This document shows, piece after piece, positions 1 through 6,572 of a stretch of 7,008 nt of DNA (position 1 is its first letter; each line of letters starts with the position of its first letter). The stretch is taken from positions 1-7,008 of the forward strand of contig JAKJDB010000135.1 of the NCBI GenBank assembly GCA_022706175.1. Reading direction: 5' to 3'. The position numbers and the translations under genes are program-made. Origin of the DNA: Candidatus Zhuqueibacterota bacterium. GTDB lineage: Bacteria; KSB1; UBA2214. A model generated the notes under the pieces. The model was given only the letters and a program-made list of their open reading frames with translations. It was not told where the DNA came from and made no database searches.

Positions 1-1
1 A

Positions 2-1354
2 AGCCGCGGCTGGGATATTGAGAGCGACATGTACATGCGCGACGCCACCCTGAACAGCTATGTACCGCCTATTCCTTATCTCTACGGTTTTATGGCCTAC
101 AAGGGCGGGCAATCCGTGTGGAACTATATTGCGGAACGGTACGGCGAGGAAAAAGTCGGCGAACTGATCGGCAAGGTCAAGATCGCCAAAAGCTTTGAAA
201 AGGGGTTGAAGAATTCCATCGGCGTGGATGAGGAGGAGCTGACCAAACGGTGGCACCGCTACATCAAACGCAAGTATTGGCCGGATATTGAAAATCGCAA
301 GGAGCCGGAGGAGATCGCCAAACGGCTCACCGATCACCGCAAGGACGGCAGTTTCATCAACATCAATCCCACCCTCAACCATCGCGGCGACAAGTTGGCG
401 TTCAAGAGCGACAAAAGCGACTTTTTCGACATCTATCTGATGAGCGCCATCGACGGCCGGGTGCTGAAAAGCCTGGTGCGCGGACAGCGCGCCGGCAATC
501 TGGAAGAGCTGCAGTGGGTCCATGGTCCGGGCATGAGTTGGAGTCCGGATGATAAGCAGATCGTGTTCACCGCCAAAGCGGGCGCCGAAGACGCCCTCTA
601 TATCGTCAACGTCAAATCCGGCAAGATCGAAGAGGACGTGCAGTTCGGTCTGGACGGCGTGTATAATCCGTCCTGGAGCCCGGACGGGCGGGAGATCGCT
701 TTCATGGGATTGAAAAACGGCCAAAGCGATATCTATGCCTATCACATCAAGAATAAAAAGCTGCGCAAGATCACCGACGACGTATTCAGCGATGCAGAGC
801 CCTCCTGGTCGCCGGACGGTCACAAGCTGGTTTTTGCCAGCGACCGCGGCGATTTTCCCAAAGAGGTGCCGGATCATTTCTCCCCGCGCCAGCTGAATAT
901 GAAAAATTACGATATTTTTGCGGTGACGGCCGACGGCTCTGAGATCACCCGGCTGGTTCAGTCGGACTTTCTTGAACGCACTCCGGTCTTTTCGCCGGAT
1001 GGCAAACACCTGGCCTTTTCCAGCGACCGCTCCGGCATCACCAACCTGTATCTGAAGAACATGGAGGACGGCCAGGAGTATCCCATCACCAACGTGCTGA
1101 CCGGTGCGTTCCATCCCTCCTGGGGCGGCACCGACCGGCTGGCCTTCAGCTCGTTCTATTACGCCGGCTATGATCTGTTCATGCTGAAAAATCCGCTGGA
1201 CATACAACCCGGCGAGGTGGTGGTGCAGGAAACCCATTTTGTCAAGAGTCTGCGTGAGGGCAAGAATCTGGCGTTGGAGGCGGATCTGCTGGCTGAGGAG
1301 GGTGAGACGGAGCCGGCCAAGACCGAGGCAAAAGAGCCGCCATTTCGTCTTTGA
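2..1354 (+). CDS. 5' part of a peptidase-MA-like / TolB-like propeller / outer-membrane barrel protein (start outside window, frame broken at its end)
   Basis: The frame is open from base 2, before the first ATG at 29, and the bases before 29 encode family-like sequence (GWDIESDM), so the true start lies upstream. Numbering from base 2, residues 1 to about 105 resemble the C-terminal end of a gluzincin peptidase-MA-like region (PPIPYLYGFMAYKGGQSVW); any HExxH motif would be upstream and cannot be seen. From about residue 115 there are six PD40/WD40-type blades, recognised by repeats such as SWSPDG.(K/R)(I/L)(V/A)F followed by D(I/L)Y: NHRGDKLAF, SPDDKQIVF, SPDGREIAF, SPDGHKLVF, SPDGKHLAF and a degenerate last blade, GGTDRLAF. 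Such TolB-like propellers act in the periplasm. The frame ends in an acidic linker (EADLLAEEGETEPAKTEAKE) and a TGA TGA pair, while the expected barrel continues in the +1 frame. Domain calls are from motif recognition; the substrate is unknown. Confidence 0.85.
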   Translation, partial: SRGWDIESDMYMRDATLNSYVPPIPYLYGFMAYKGGQSVWNYIAERYGEEKVGELIGKVKIAKSFEKGLKNSIGVDEEELTKRWHRYIKRKYWPDIENRKEPEEIAKRLTDHRKDGSFININPTLNHRGDKLAFKSDKSDFFDIYLMSAIDGRVLKSLVRGQRAGNLEELQWVHGPGMSWSPDDKQIVFTAKAGAEDALYIVNVKSGKIEEDVQFGLDGVYNPSWSPDGREIAFMGLKNGQSDIYAYHIKNKKLRKITDDVFSDAEPSWSPDGHKLVFASDRGDFPKEVPDHFSPRQLNMKNYDIFAVTADGSEITRLVQSDFLERTPVFSPDGKHLAFSSDRSGITNLYLKNMEDGQEYPITNVLTGAFHPSWGGTDRLAFSSFYYAGYDLFMLKNPLDIQPGEVVVQETHFVKSLREGKNLALEADLLAEEGETEPAKTEAKEPPFRL

Positions 1355-1357
1355 TGA
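1326..1357 (+). other. frame junction (+1) inside the propeller/barrel gene, with prfB-like CTT TGA
   Basis: The upstream frame reads cca ttt cgt ctt tga tga, stopping at 1352-1354 with a second TGA at 1355-1357. The barrel frame is one base later and reads gat gag ggc from 1353. A +1 slip on CTT T therefore joins the two frames exactly, as at the CUU UGA site of E. coli prfB. No Shine-Dalgarno-like AGGGGG lies three bases before CTT and the base after TGA is T rather than C, so two helper elements of prfB are missing. An indel also explains it: loss of one base from AAAA (1330-1333), TTT (1343-1345) or TTT (1350-1352) restores one frame. The junction is seen directly; its cause is inferred. 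Confidence 0.8.
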
Positions 1358-2591
1358 GGGCTTTTCCAAAGGCCGCCTCTCTTCGCAGCCGGAGATGAAA
1401 AAGATCGCTTTGGATTCGAGCGAGTACGCGCTGCCCACCGGCGAGTTCAAAATCAACAAGCATAAAGTCAAACTGACCCCGGACCTGGTGTACGGATCGG
1501 TCGGCTACAGCCAGTTCTTCGGCACCCAGGGGATGACCAACATCATGCTCTCTGATGTGATGGGCGATCATCGCCTCAACATCGCCGTGGGATTGTACGG
1601 CGATTTCCGCAACGCCGACTATGGGCTGACTTATTTCTACCTGCCCAACCGGCTCGACATCGGTGCGGGCTTTTATCACAACGCGTATTTCTTCTATTCC
1701 GACTATTTCGGCTGGGTGCGCGATCGTAATTTCGGCATCAGCGGTCTGCTGAGCAATCCCCTGAACAAGTTTGAGCGCATCGATTTCGGCATCGGCGCCA
1801 TGGGCATCAGCCGCAGCTATATGGATCTGTCCGATGACATCGTCGATCTGGCGGTGTCTGAAGGCATTCTATCGCCGCGTACCCGCTATTTTCTCCTCAA
1901 CAGCCTGAGCTACACCAAGGATACCACGGTGTGGGGATACACCGGGCCCACCAACGGCAGCGGCATGAGTTTCGGCGTGACCTACAGTCCGGGGCTGGGC
2001 AAAAACGGCATTGACTTTGCAACCTTTCGCGGCGACTGGAGAAAGTACATCCGGCTGGTGCGTGATTATTCCTTTGCCCTGCGCTTTACCGGCGGGTTGA
2101 GCGAAGGGAAGAACAAGCAGAAATTTTTCCTCGGCGGCGTGTCCAATTGGTTGAACAATTATTTTTACGGCGACATCCGCGTGGAAAAAGTCGAAGACAT
2201 CTACTTCGCCTCGTTTGAAATGCCCATGCGTGGAGCGGATTACTACACTCTGGAGGGCAACCGGTTCTTTATGAGCAACCTCGAGTTCCGCTTCCCGTTG
2301 ATCCGTCAGGTGTTGCTTGGTTTTCCACTGCCGATCGGCCTGTCCAATATCGGCGGCGCCCTGTTCTCCGATATCGGCGTGGCCTGGGATAAAAACACAA
2401 AAAGCACCAAAGAGATTCTGAGCGTAGATCCGGACCGACTTTACACCGAGAACCTGTTCATGAGCTATGGATTCGGCGTACGCATGAATCTCGGATTTCT
2501 CGTCCTGCGCATGGACCTGGCCTGGCCCACGAATTTCCATCGGTCCGCTTCTTCGCCGCAAGTGCTGTGGTCATTGGGCGCGGACTATTAA
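1344..2591 (+). CDS. 3' part of the same protein: Omp85/BamA-like outer-membrane beta-barrel
   Basis: Plausible protein sequence in this frame begins at about 1344 (FVFDEGFSKGRL). Upstream in the same frame the translation is an arginine-rich string that merely shadows the first fragment, so the TTG at 1239 is not a credible start. The next ATG, at 1395 (MKKIALDSS), has GGAG immediately adjacent with no proper spacing and no signal peptide follows, so a separate exported barrel is unlikely. About 412 residues show alternating aromatic/glycine strands typical of a barrel, with TPDLVYGSVGYSQFFG near the start, FFLGGVSNWLN, then GGALFSDIGVAW, GFGVRMNLGFLVLRMDLAW and a C-terminal aromatic (SLGADY), matching the order of strands in Omp85-like surface-antigen domains. 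It probably sits in the outer membrane with the upstream propeller in the periplasm. The role (insertion, export or binding) cannot be read from the sequence. Confidence 0.8.
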   Translation, partial: FVFDEGFSKGRLSSQPEMKKIALDSSEYALPTGEFKINKHKVKLTPDLVYGSVGYSQFFGTQGMTNIMLSDVMGDHRLNIAVGLYGDFRNADYGLTYFYLPNRLDIGAGFYHNAYFFYSDYFGWVRDRNFGISGLLSNPLNKFERIDFGIGAMGISRSYMDLSDDIVDLAVSEGILSPRTRYFLLNSLSYTKDTTVWGYTGPTNGSGMSFGVTYSPGLGKNGIDFATFRGDWRKYIRLVRDYSFALRFTGGLSEGKNKQKFFLGGVSNWLNNYFYGDIRVEKVEDIYFASFEMPMRGADYYTLEGNRFFMSNLEFRFPLIRQVLLGFPLPIGLSNIGGALFSDIGVAWDKNTKSTKEILSVDPDRLYTENLFMSYGFGVRMNLGFLVLRMDLAWPTNFHRSASSPQVLWSLGADY

Positions 2592-2593
2592 GC

Positions 2594-4468
2594 ATGGCGG
2601 AAGCGGAAAAGCCACGCTCTTGCAGCAAGGCCGATGCGCTGCTGAGCCGGCTCGAGCAGTCTGTTCTGGTTTGCGACGGCGCCATGGGAACGCTCCTGTA
2701 TCAGCGCGGTATTTTCATCAACCGCTGCTATGATGAGCTCAATCTCTCTGCGCCGGATCTGGTTTTGGATATTCACCGTCAATATGCCGCCGCCCGGGCC
2801 GACATCCTCGAGACCAACACCTTTGGCGCCAACCGCTTAAAGTTGAAAGCGCATGGTCTCGAATCAGAGGTCGAGCGCATCAATCAGGCAGGCGTTCGTC
2901 TGGCGCGCCAAGCCGTTGGGCCGGAGGGGCTGGTGGCCGGTTCCATCGGTCTGCTGGGCGTCCCTCTGGCGCCGCTGGGGATTGTGAGCGAGGAGGAAGC
3001 GCGCTCTATATTTCGCCAGCAGGCGCTGGCCCTGTTGAACGAGGGCGTTGACCTTTTCATTTTGGAGACCTTTTCCGATCTCAACGAGCTGACGTTGGCC
3101 CTCCAGTGCCTGCGGGAGCTCTCAGACCTCGCCCTGGTGGCGCAGATGTCTTTTGATGCTGAAGGGGTGACGAAATACGGACTGTCCCCCGAGGCGGTGG
3201 TCCCGGGCCTGATTGCTGCCGGCGCGAATGTCATCGGCGCCAACTGCTCGGTCGGCCCGCAGATGATGTTGGAGGTCGTGGAGAGGCTGGCGCATAGCGG
3301 CGGCCGGTTCCTCTCCGCACAACCCAATGCCGGCAATCCACGCATGGTGGACGGCCGGCTGATCTATCTGTCGACGCCGGAATATCACGCCGAGTTCGCC
3401 CGCCGGTTCATCGCCGCCGGCGTTCAGATCGTCGGCGGCTGTTGCGGCACTACGCCGGAACATATCAAAGCCATAGCCAACGCGGTGGCTGCGGTTCGTC
3501 CAAGGCGAATCCGTCCAACGGCTGCCCGGCCTGGTAAAAATACGCTGCAGGTCGAAACCGTGCCGCGTGAAGAAAAATCCGCGCTGGCCGCACGGCTGGG
3601 CAAAAAGTTTGTCCTCTCTGTCGAAGTCTTGGCCCCGCGCGGGGTCGATGTGGCTCCGGTGCTCAACGGCGTCCGCAAACTGGTGGGCTTTGGCGTTGAT
3701 GCCATAAACATTCCGGATGGACCGCGTGCTTCATCGCGTATGTCGCCCAGCGCTCTGGCGCAGCTCATCGAGCGCTCGCTGCCGGTGGAGACCATTCTGC
3801 ACTATTGCTGCCGGGATCGCAATCTGCTGGGCATGCAATCGGATCTGTTGGGCCATTATGCCCTCGGTCTGCGCAACATCCTGGCCATCACCGGAGATCC
3901 TCCCAAGCTGGGCGACTATCCGGATGCCACCGCGGTGTTTGATGTGGATTCGATCGGCCTGACCCGCATGATCAACGCATTGAATCAGGGCTATGATCTG
4001 GCCGGCAATGCCATCGGCCGGGCTACAGGCTGGCATATCGGCGTCGGCGCCAATCCCGGAGCACTGGATCTGGATCTTGAAATCAGACGCCTTTACCAAA
4101 AGGCCGAAGCCGGCGCAGAATATGTGCTCACACAACCGGTTTTTGACATCGCGCAGATGGAGAGATTTTTTCAGCGGATTTCCGATCTCCGTCTTCCGGT
4201 CCTGGCCGGCGTGATGCCGTTGATGAATTTTCGCACGATTGAATTTCTCAATAACGAAGTGCCCGGTGTGACCGTGCCGGAGGCTGTGGTCCGCCGAATG
4301 GCCGCCGCTGCAGACGCCGGAGAGAGCCGCGCCATCGGCATCGACATCGCTCAACGGTCGATTCAAGCGTTGCGCGATCGGACGCCGATCCAGGGTCTTT
4401 ATCTCATGCCCCCTTTCAGCAAAGATAAATATGAGATCGCCCTGGAGGTGCTGGCCGTGCTCCGTTGA
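2594..4468 (+). CDS. bifunctional homocysteine S-methyltransferase / 5,10-methylenetetrahydrofolate reductase
   Basis: The product is 624 residues and resembles Bacillus subtilis YitJ in architecture. Residues about 16-300 form a homocysteine-binding domain: DGAMGT at 28-33, and the zinc ligands C218 (GANCS) and C283-C284 (GGCCGT). After a basic linker, residues about 336-615 form a MetF-type TIM barrel: E344 in SVEVLAPRG lies where the catalytic Glu of the FEFFPP motif is found, D435 in AITGDPP matches the flavin/folate-site Asp, and VLTQPVFD and LAGVMPL are typical of the family. The two halves would methylate homocysteine to methionine and reduce methylene-THF to 5-methyl-THF with FAD, in the cytoplasm. 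No cobalamin domain is present, so the methyl donor of the first half is uncertain. ATG 2594 is chosen because it lies 2 bases after the preceding stop; GTG 2567 would add nine residues, overlap the upstream gene and has no ribosome binding site. Confidence 0.95.
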   Translation: MAEAEKPRSCSKADALLSRLEQSVLVCDGAMGTLLYQRGIFINRCYDELNLSAPDLVLDIHRQYAAARADILETNTFGANRLKLKAHGLESEVERINQAGVRLARQAVGPEGLVAGSIGLLGVPLAPLGIVSEEEARSIFRQQALALLNEGVDLFILETFSDLNELTLALQCLRELSDLALVAQMSFDAEGVTKYGLSPEAVVPGLIAAGANVIGANCSVGPQMMLEVVERLAHSGGRFLSAQPNAGNPRMVDGRLIYLSTPEYHAEFARRFIAAGVQIVGGCCGTTPEHIKAIANAVAAVRPRRIRPTAARPGKNTLQVETVPREEKSALAARLGKKFVLSVEVLAPRGVDVAPVLNGVRKLVGFGVDAINIPDGPRASSRMSPSALAQLIERSLPVETILHYCCRDRNLLGMQSDLLGHYALGLRNILAITGDPPKLGDYPDATAVFDVDSIGLTRMINALNQGYDLAGNAIGRATGWHIGVGANPGALDLDLEIRRLYQKAEAGAEYVLTQPVFDIAQMERFFQRISDLRLPVLAGVMPLMNFRTIEFLNNEVPGVTVPEAVVRRMAAAADAGESRAIGIDIAQRSIQALRDRTPIQGLYLMPPFSKDKYEIALEVLAVLR

Positions 4469-4514
4469 CCCGGTTTTTACAGCGCGGTGAACCCTTGTGC
4501 ATTTAACGGAAAAG

Positions 4515-4519
4515 AAGGA
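4515..4519 (+). promoter_or_regulatory. Shine-Dalgarno AAGGA, unusually close to its start codon
   Basis: AAGGA ends only 2 bases before ATG 4522, shorter than the usual 5-9. The following codons give a good signal peptide, so the start is kept. An upstream GGA at 4508-4510 is an alternative weak site. Confidence 0.45.
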
Positions 4520-4521
4520 CT

Positions 4522-5805
4522 ATGATACGATACAGGCGTGGTTTATTTCCGATCCTGCTATGGGCCGCTCTGGCCTGGGGGCAGATGGGAAACCGCTTGC
4601 CGGGCGGGCCCGGCGGCGAACCGGGGCGCAATCCCTATGGACAGGATATCTTTGCCTACCGGATTTACAGCTTTGCGGATTCCACCGACCGCTGCCTGAA
4701 TCAGGTGCAATTTCATTTCGCCCTGGTCAACGACATGTTGACCTTTGTGAAAATGTCGGACACCTGGTATCGCGCCAACTATGAACTCTCCGTCATCATC
4801 TACAACCGGAAGAAGGAAGTGGCGGCGTTTGAGAGCATTCATGACACCGTCGCGGTCAACGATTTCGCCTCCACCAACAGCCGGCAACGTCCAATGATGA
4901 AGCGCCTGTGTTTTACGCTGCCGCCGGAGGACTATACCTACCAGATCCAATGGCTGGATGCTGAAACGCAGGTGAACATGGGACGGCCGATCGCGCTCAA
5001 ACTGACCGACTACAGCCGGCCGTCGTTGCAGATCAGCGATCTGGTGATGACCGATCAACAGGACTGCCATGCGGGTCTGCGCCGTTTCACGCCCAACCTG
5101 CGCGAGGGCTTTAGGGATGAAGGATCGCAAGTGGGCGCGTATTTTGAGTTGTACGGAACCGGCCGGGACAGCATTACCGTCGAGTACTCTCTTGCGCTGG
5201 CCAACGGACAGAAGGCGGGCCGGCGCCGATATGTGGTGCCCGGCGGAGTGTCTGCGCAATGTCTGCAGTTGAATGAACTGATCACGCAGCCCGGCGAGTA
5301 TCTGCTGAGCGTGCAGGCCACCGCCGGGGCGGTGCGGGTGAAGAACGAACGCTCCTTTTTCGTCCATTGGGGCCGCATGCCGATGCAGACCCAAGACGGG
5401 TTGGCGGACAGGGAGTTGGAGCAGCTCGCGCTCATCGCCCGCGGCCATGATCTGGAAAAAATCCGTGCCGCGTCCGGCAGCGAACGGCAGCGGCTGTTGG
5501 CCGAGTTCTGGCAACAGCGGGATCCGACACCGGACACGAAAGTGAATGAACTGCGCGAAGAATTTTTTCGGCGCATCGATTTTGCCGATAAGAATTTCAG
5601 CGTGGCCGGCCTCGGGCTGGTCGGCTGGAAAAGCGATCGGGGCCGGGTGCTGGTGCGCAACGGCACGCCCGATGAGATCGAAAGACACGCCACCGAACCC
5701 GGCATGCCGGCGGTGGAGATCTGGCAATATCGCCGGTTGAACAAACGTTTTATTTTTACCGATCGGCAGGGATCGGGGGATTTTCGTCTGGTCAAGGTGG
5801 AGTAG
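4522..5805 (+). CDS. exported GWxTD-domain protein (variant motif GWKSD)
   Basis: The 427-residue product starts with a signal peptide: RYRR, then a hydrophobic stretch (about 8-19) and a signal peptidase I-type site A18-W19-G20 before Q21. No lipobox cysteine is present. A Gly/Pro-rich spacer (about 24-38) leads into a long beta-rich region (about 45-285) without recognised motifs. The C-terminal part (about 295-427) matches the GWxTD domain: a helical segment, GWKSDRGRV at 368-376, NGTPDEIE, VEIWQY, then F.F.D..G.G.F.L at the end. The motif threonine is serine here. The family is of unknown function and is found mainly in FCB-type bacteria and Acidobacteria; the signal peptide points to the periplasm or outer membrane. 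It follows the methionine enzyme by 53 bases with no visible terminator, so co-transcription is plausible. A 389-residue antisense ORF inside it is a coding shadow. Confidence 0.85.
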   Translation: MIRYRRGLFPILLWAALAWGQMGNRLPGGPGGEPGRNPYGQDIFAYRIYSFADSTDRCLNQVQFHFALVNDMLTFVKMSDTWYRANYELSVIIYNRKKEVAAFESIHDTVAVNDFASTNSRQRPMMKRLCFTLPPEDYTYQIQWLDAETQVNMGRPIALKLTDYSRPSLQISDLVMTDQQDCHAGLRRFTPNLREGFRDEGSQVGAYFELYGTGRDSITVEYSLALANGQKAGRRRYVVPGGVSAQCLQLNELITQPGEYLLSVQATAGAVRVKNERSFFVHWGRMPMQTQDGLADRELEQLALIARGHDLEKIRAASGSERQRLLAEFWQQRDPTPDTKVNELREEFFRRIDFADKNFSVAGLGLVGWKSDRGRVLVRNGTPDEIERHATEPGMPAVEIWQYRRLNKRFIFTDRQGSGDFRLVKVE

Positions 5806-5813
5806 AATTTAAC

Positions 5814-5843
5814 TTGATACTTTTCCTACATTTTTTGTATATT
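5814..5843 (+). promoter_or_regulatory. candidate sigma-70-type promoter for the 5921 gene
   Basis: TTGATA (5814-5819) and TATATT (5838-5843) each match five of six consensus bases of the -35 and -10 boxes, with an 18-base spacer, inside the AT-rich part of the gap. Transcription would begin near 5850 and leave a leader of about 70 bases. TATATTGG also partly resembles the Bacteroidetes-type TAnnTTTG -7 element, so the sigma factor is uncertain. Confidence 0.45.
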
Positions 5844-5904
5844 GGCAAACGGAATCGCGCGCGGGTGGATCGGCCGGGGTTCCAGAACCTGGTTTTATAT
5901 TGCG

Positions 5905-5910
5905 AAGGAG
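5905..5910 (+). promoter_or_regulatory. Shine-Dalgarno AAGGAG
   Basis: AAGGAG lies 10 bases before ATG 5921. It is slightly far from the start but strong, and supports that start codon. Confidence 0.6.
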
Positions 5911-5920
5911 CAGGCGGTAG

Positions 5921-6526
5921 ATGAGACAATGGCATAAATCCGATCGCCCTGATTTTGGACGCGTTCTGTTACGTTGGCGCCACAGGGACAGCGGGCGTTT
6001 GATCAGCAAAGCGTTTTCCTGGCTGTTGGCCGCGTTTATCATGGGTATTTGCTTCAGCATCCTCTGCGCGGCCCTGGGCCTGCACGGCGCGGCCAAACCG
6101 CTCAGCCGGCTGGCCTTTCTGCTCACCCTGGTGGGAGGCATTCTCAATTCCTATTTTATCTATGCGGTCAGCGGATCCGAATATCGCATCTATGAAAAGG
6201 CGTTCGTCTCTGTGCGGCCGCTGATCGGCTACGCGCCGCTGGCGGAACAATGGGGGAGCGTGGACAAACCTTTGGGCGCGCGCTTTGAGCATCTGACCTG
6301 GGAGGAGATCAAGGAGGCCCGTGAAAAGGACGGCGCCCTGGTGCTGGTGTTGAAAAAGAATCTCGAAGAGGTCGAGGTCGGGGTGGCGCCGGTCGCCTTC
6401 GTTTCTCAGGAATCGGCGGCGCCGCTGTCCAAAAAATCCACCGGGGACAACCAGGATCGTGAAACCCTCAAACTGATCCTGCAAAAAATACGCGAGATCA
6501 AGAGGGTGTCCACTGTAAAGGGGTGA
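5921..6526 (+). CDS. small membrane protein with two transmembrane helices and a possible PH-like cytoplasmic domain
   Basis: I do not recognise a named family with certainty. The 201-residue product has a strongly basic N-terminus (RPDFGRVLLRWRHRDSGR), two hydrophobic helices at about 32-54 and 64-83 joined by a short loop, and a soluble C-terminal part. By the positive-inside rule both ends face the cytoplasm. From about 86 the pattern YRIYEKAFVSVRP, then LTWEEIKEARE (125-135), LVLVLKK (140-146) and a final helix LKLILQKIREIKR (183-195) resembles bacterial PH-like domains of the YcxB/bPH type, where a strand-turn followed by W.EI and a closing helix are common. This domain assignment is inference and needs a profile search. 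A poorly conserved-looking Ser/Lys-rich stretch (162-178) interrupts the domain before the helix. It has its own promoter candidate and is followed after 46 bases by a SWIM gene in the same direction. Confidence 0.75.
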   Translation: MRQWHKSDRPDFGRVLLRWRHRDSGRLISKAFSWLLAAFIMGICFSILCAALGLHGAAKPLSRLAFLLTLVGGILNSYFIYAVSGSEYRIYEKAFVSVRPLIGYAPLAEQWGSVDKPLGARFEHLTWEEIKEAREKDGALVLVLKKNLEEVEVGVAPVAFVSQESAAPLSKKSTGDNQDRETLKLILQKIREIKRVSTVKG

Positions 6527-6558
6527 GTCGTCCCTCTTGGGGCCGCCGAATGAATAGC

Positions 6559-6564
6559 GGAGGA
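6559..6564 (+). promoter_or_regulatory. Shine-Dalgarno GGAGGA
   Basis: GGAGGA lies 8 bases before ATG 6573, the best ribosome binding site in the window. It fixes the start of the SWIM gene over the out-of-frame ATG at 6550, which leads only to a very short ORF. Confidence 0.75.
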
Positions 6565-6572
6565 CGTTCGTC

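Larger units (their letters stand above)
5806..5920 (+). other. intergenic gap with AT-rich island
   Basis: This 115-base gap is the longest in the window. Its first 45 bases are clearly AT-rich against GC-rich surroundings and hold a promoter candidate; the remainder is a GC-rich leader. GGTTC-CA-GAACC (5878-5889) is a small dyad with too short a loop for a stable hairpin. I see no terminator hairpin before the T6 run at 5831-5836. Confidence 0.6.

Noticed and set aside
1239..1343. TTG-initiated N-terminal extension of the barrel fragment
   Set aside because: The translation is an Arg/Trp-rich string that is simply the propeller coding sequence read in the wrong frame.
3731..4366. 211-codon - strand ORF, with other - strand ORFs at 2884-3345, 3122-3463 and 3424-3795
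   Set aside because: All are antisense to the well-supported methyltransferase/reductase gene, with no family resemblance.
4469..4521. Terminator or promoter between the methionine enzyme and the GWxTD gene
   Set aside because: Only a 4-base GGTT/AACC pairing with a long loop is present, and there are no convincing -35/-10 boxes.
4558..5727. Long 389-codon ORF on the - strand
   Set aside because: It lies wholly antisense to the GWxTD gene, has no recognisable motif or ribosome binding site, and is His/Gln/Pro-rich as expected of a shadow in GC-rich coding DNA.
5831..5836. T6 run as a rho-independent terminator after the GWxTD gene
   Set aside because: No GC-rich hairpin precedes it; the run fits better as part of the promoter spacer.
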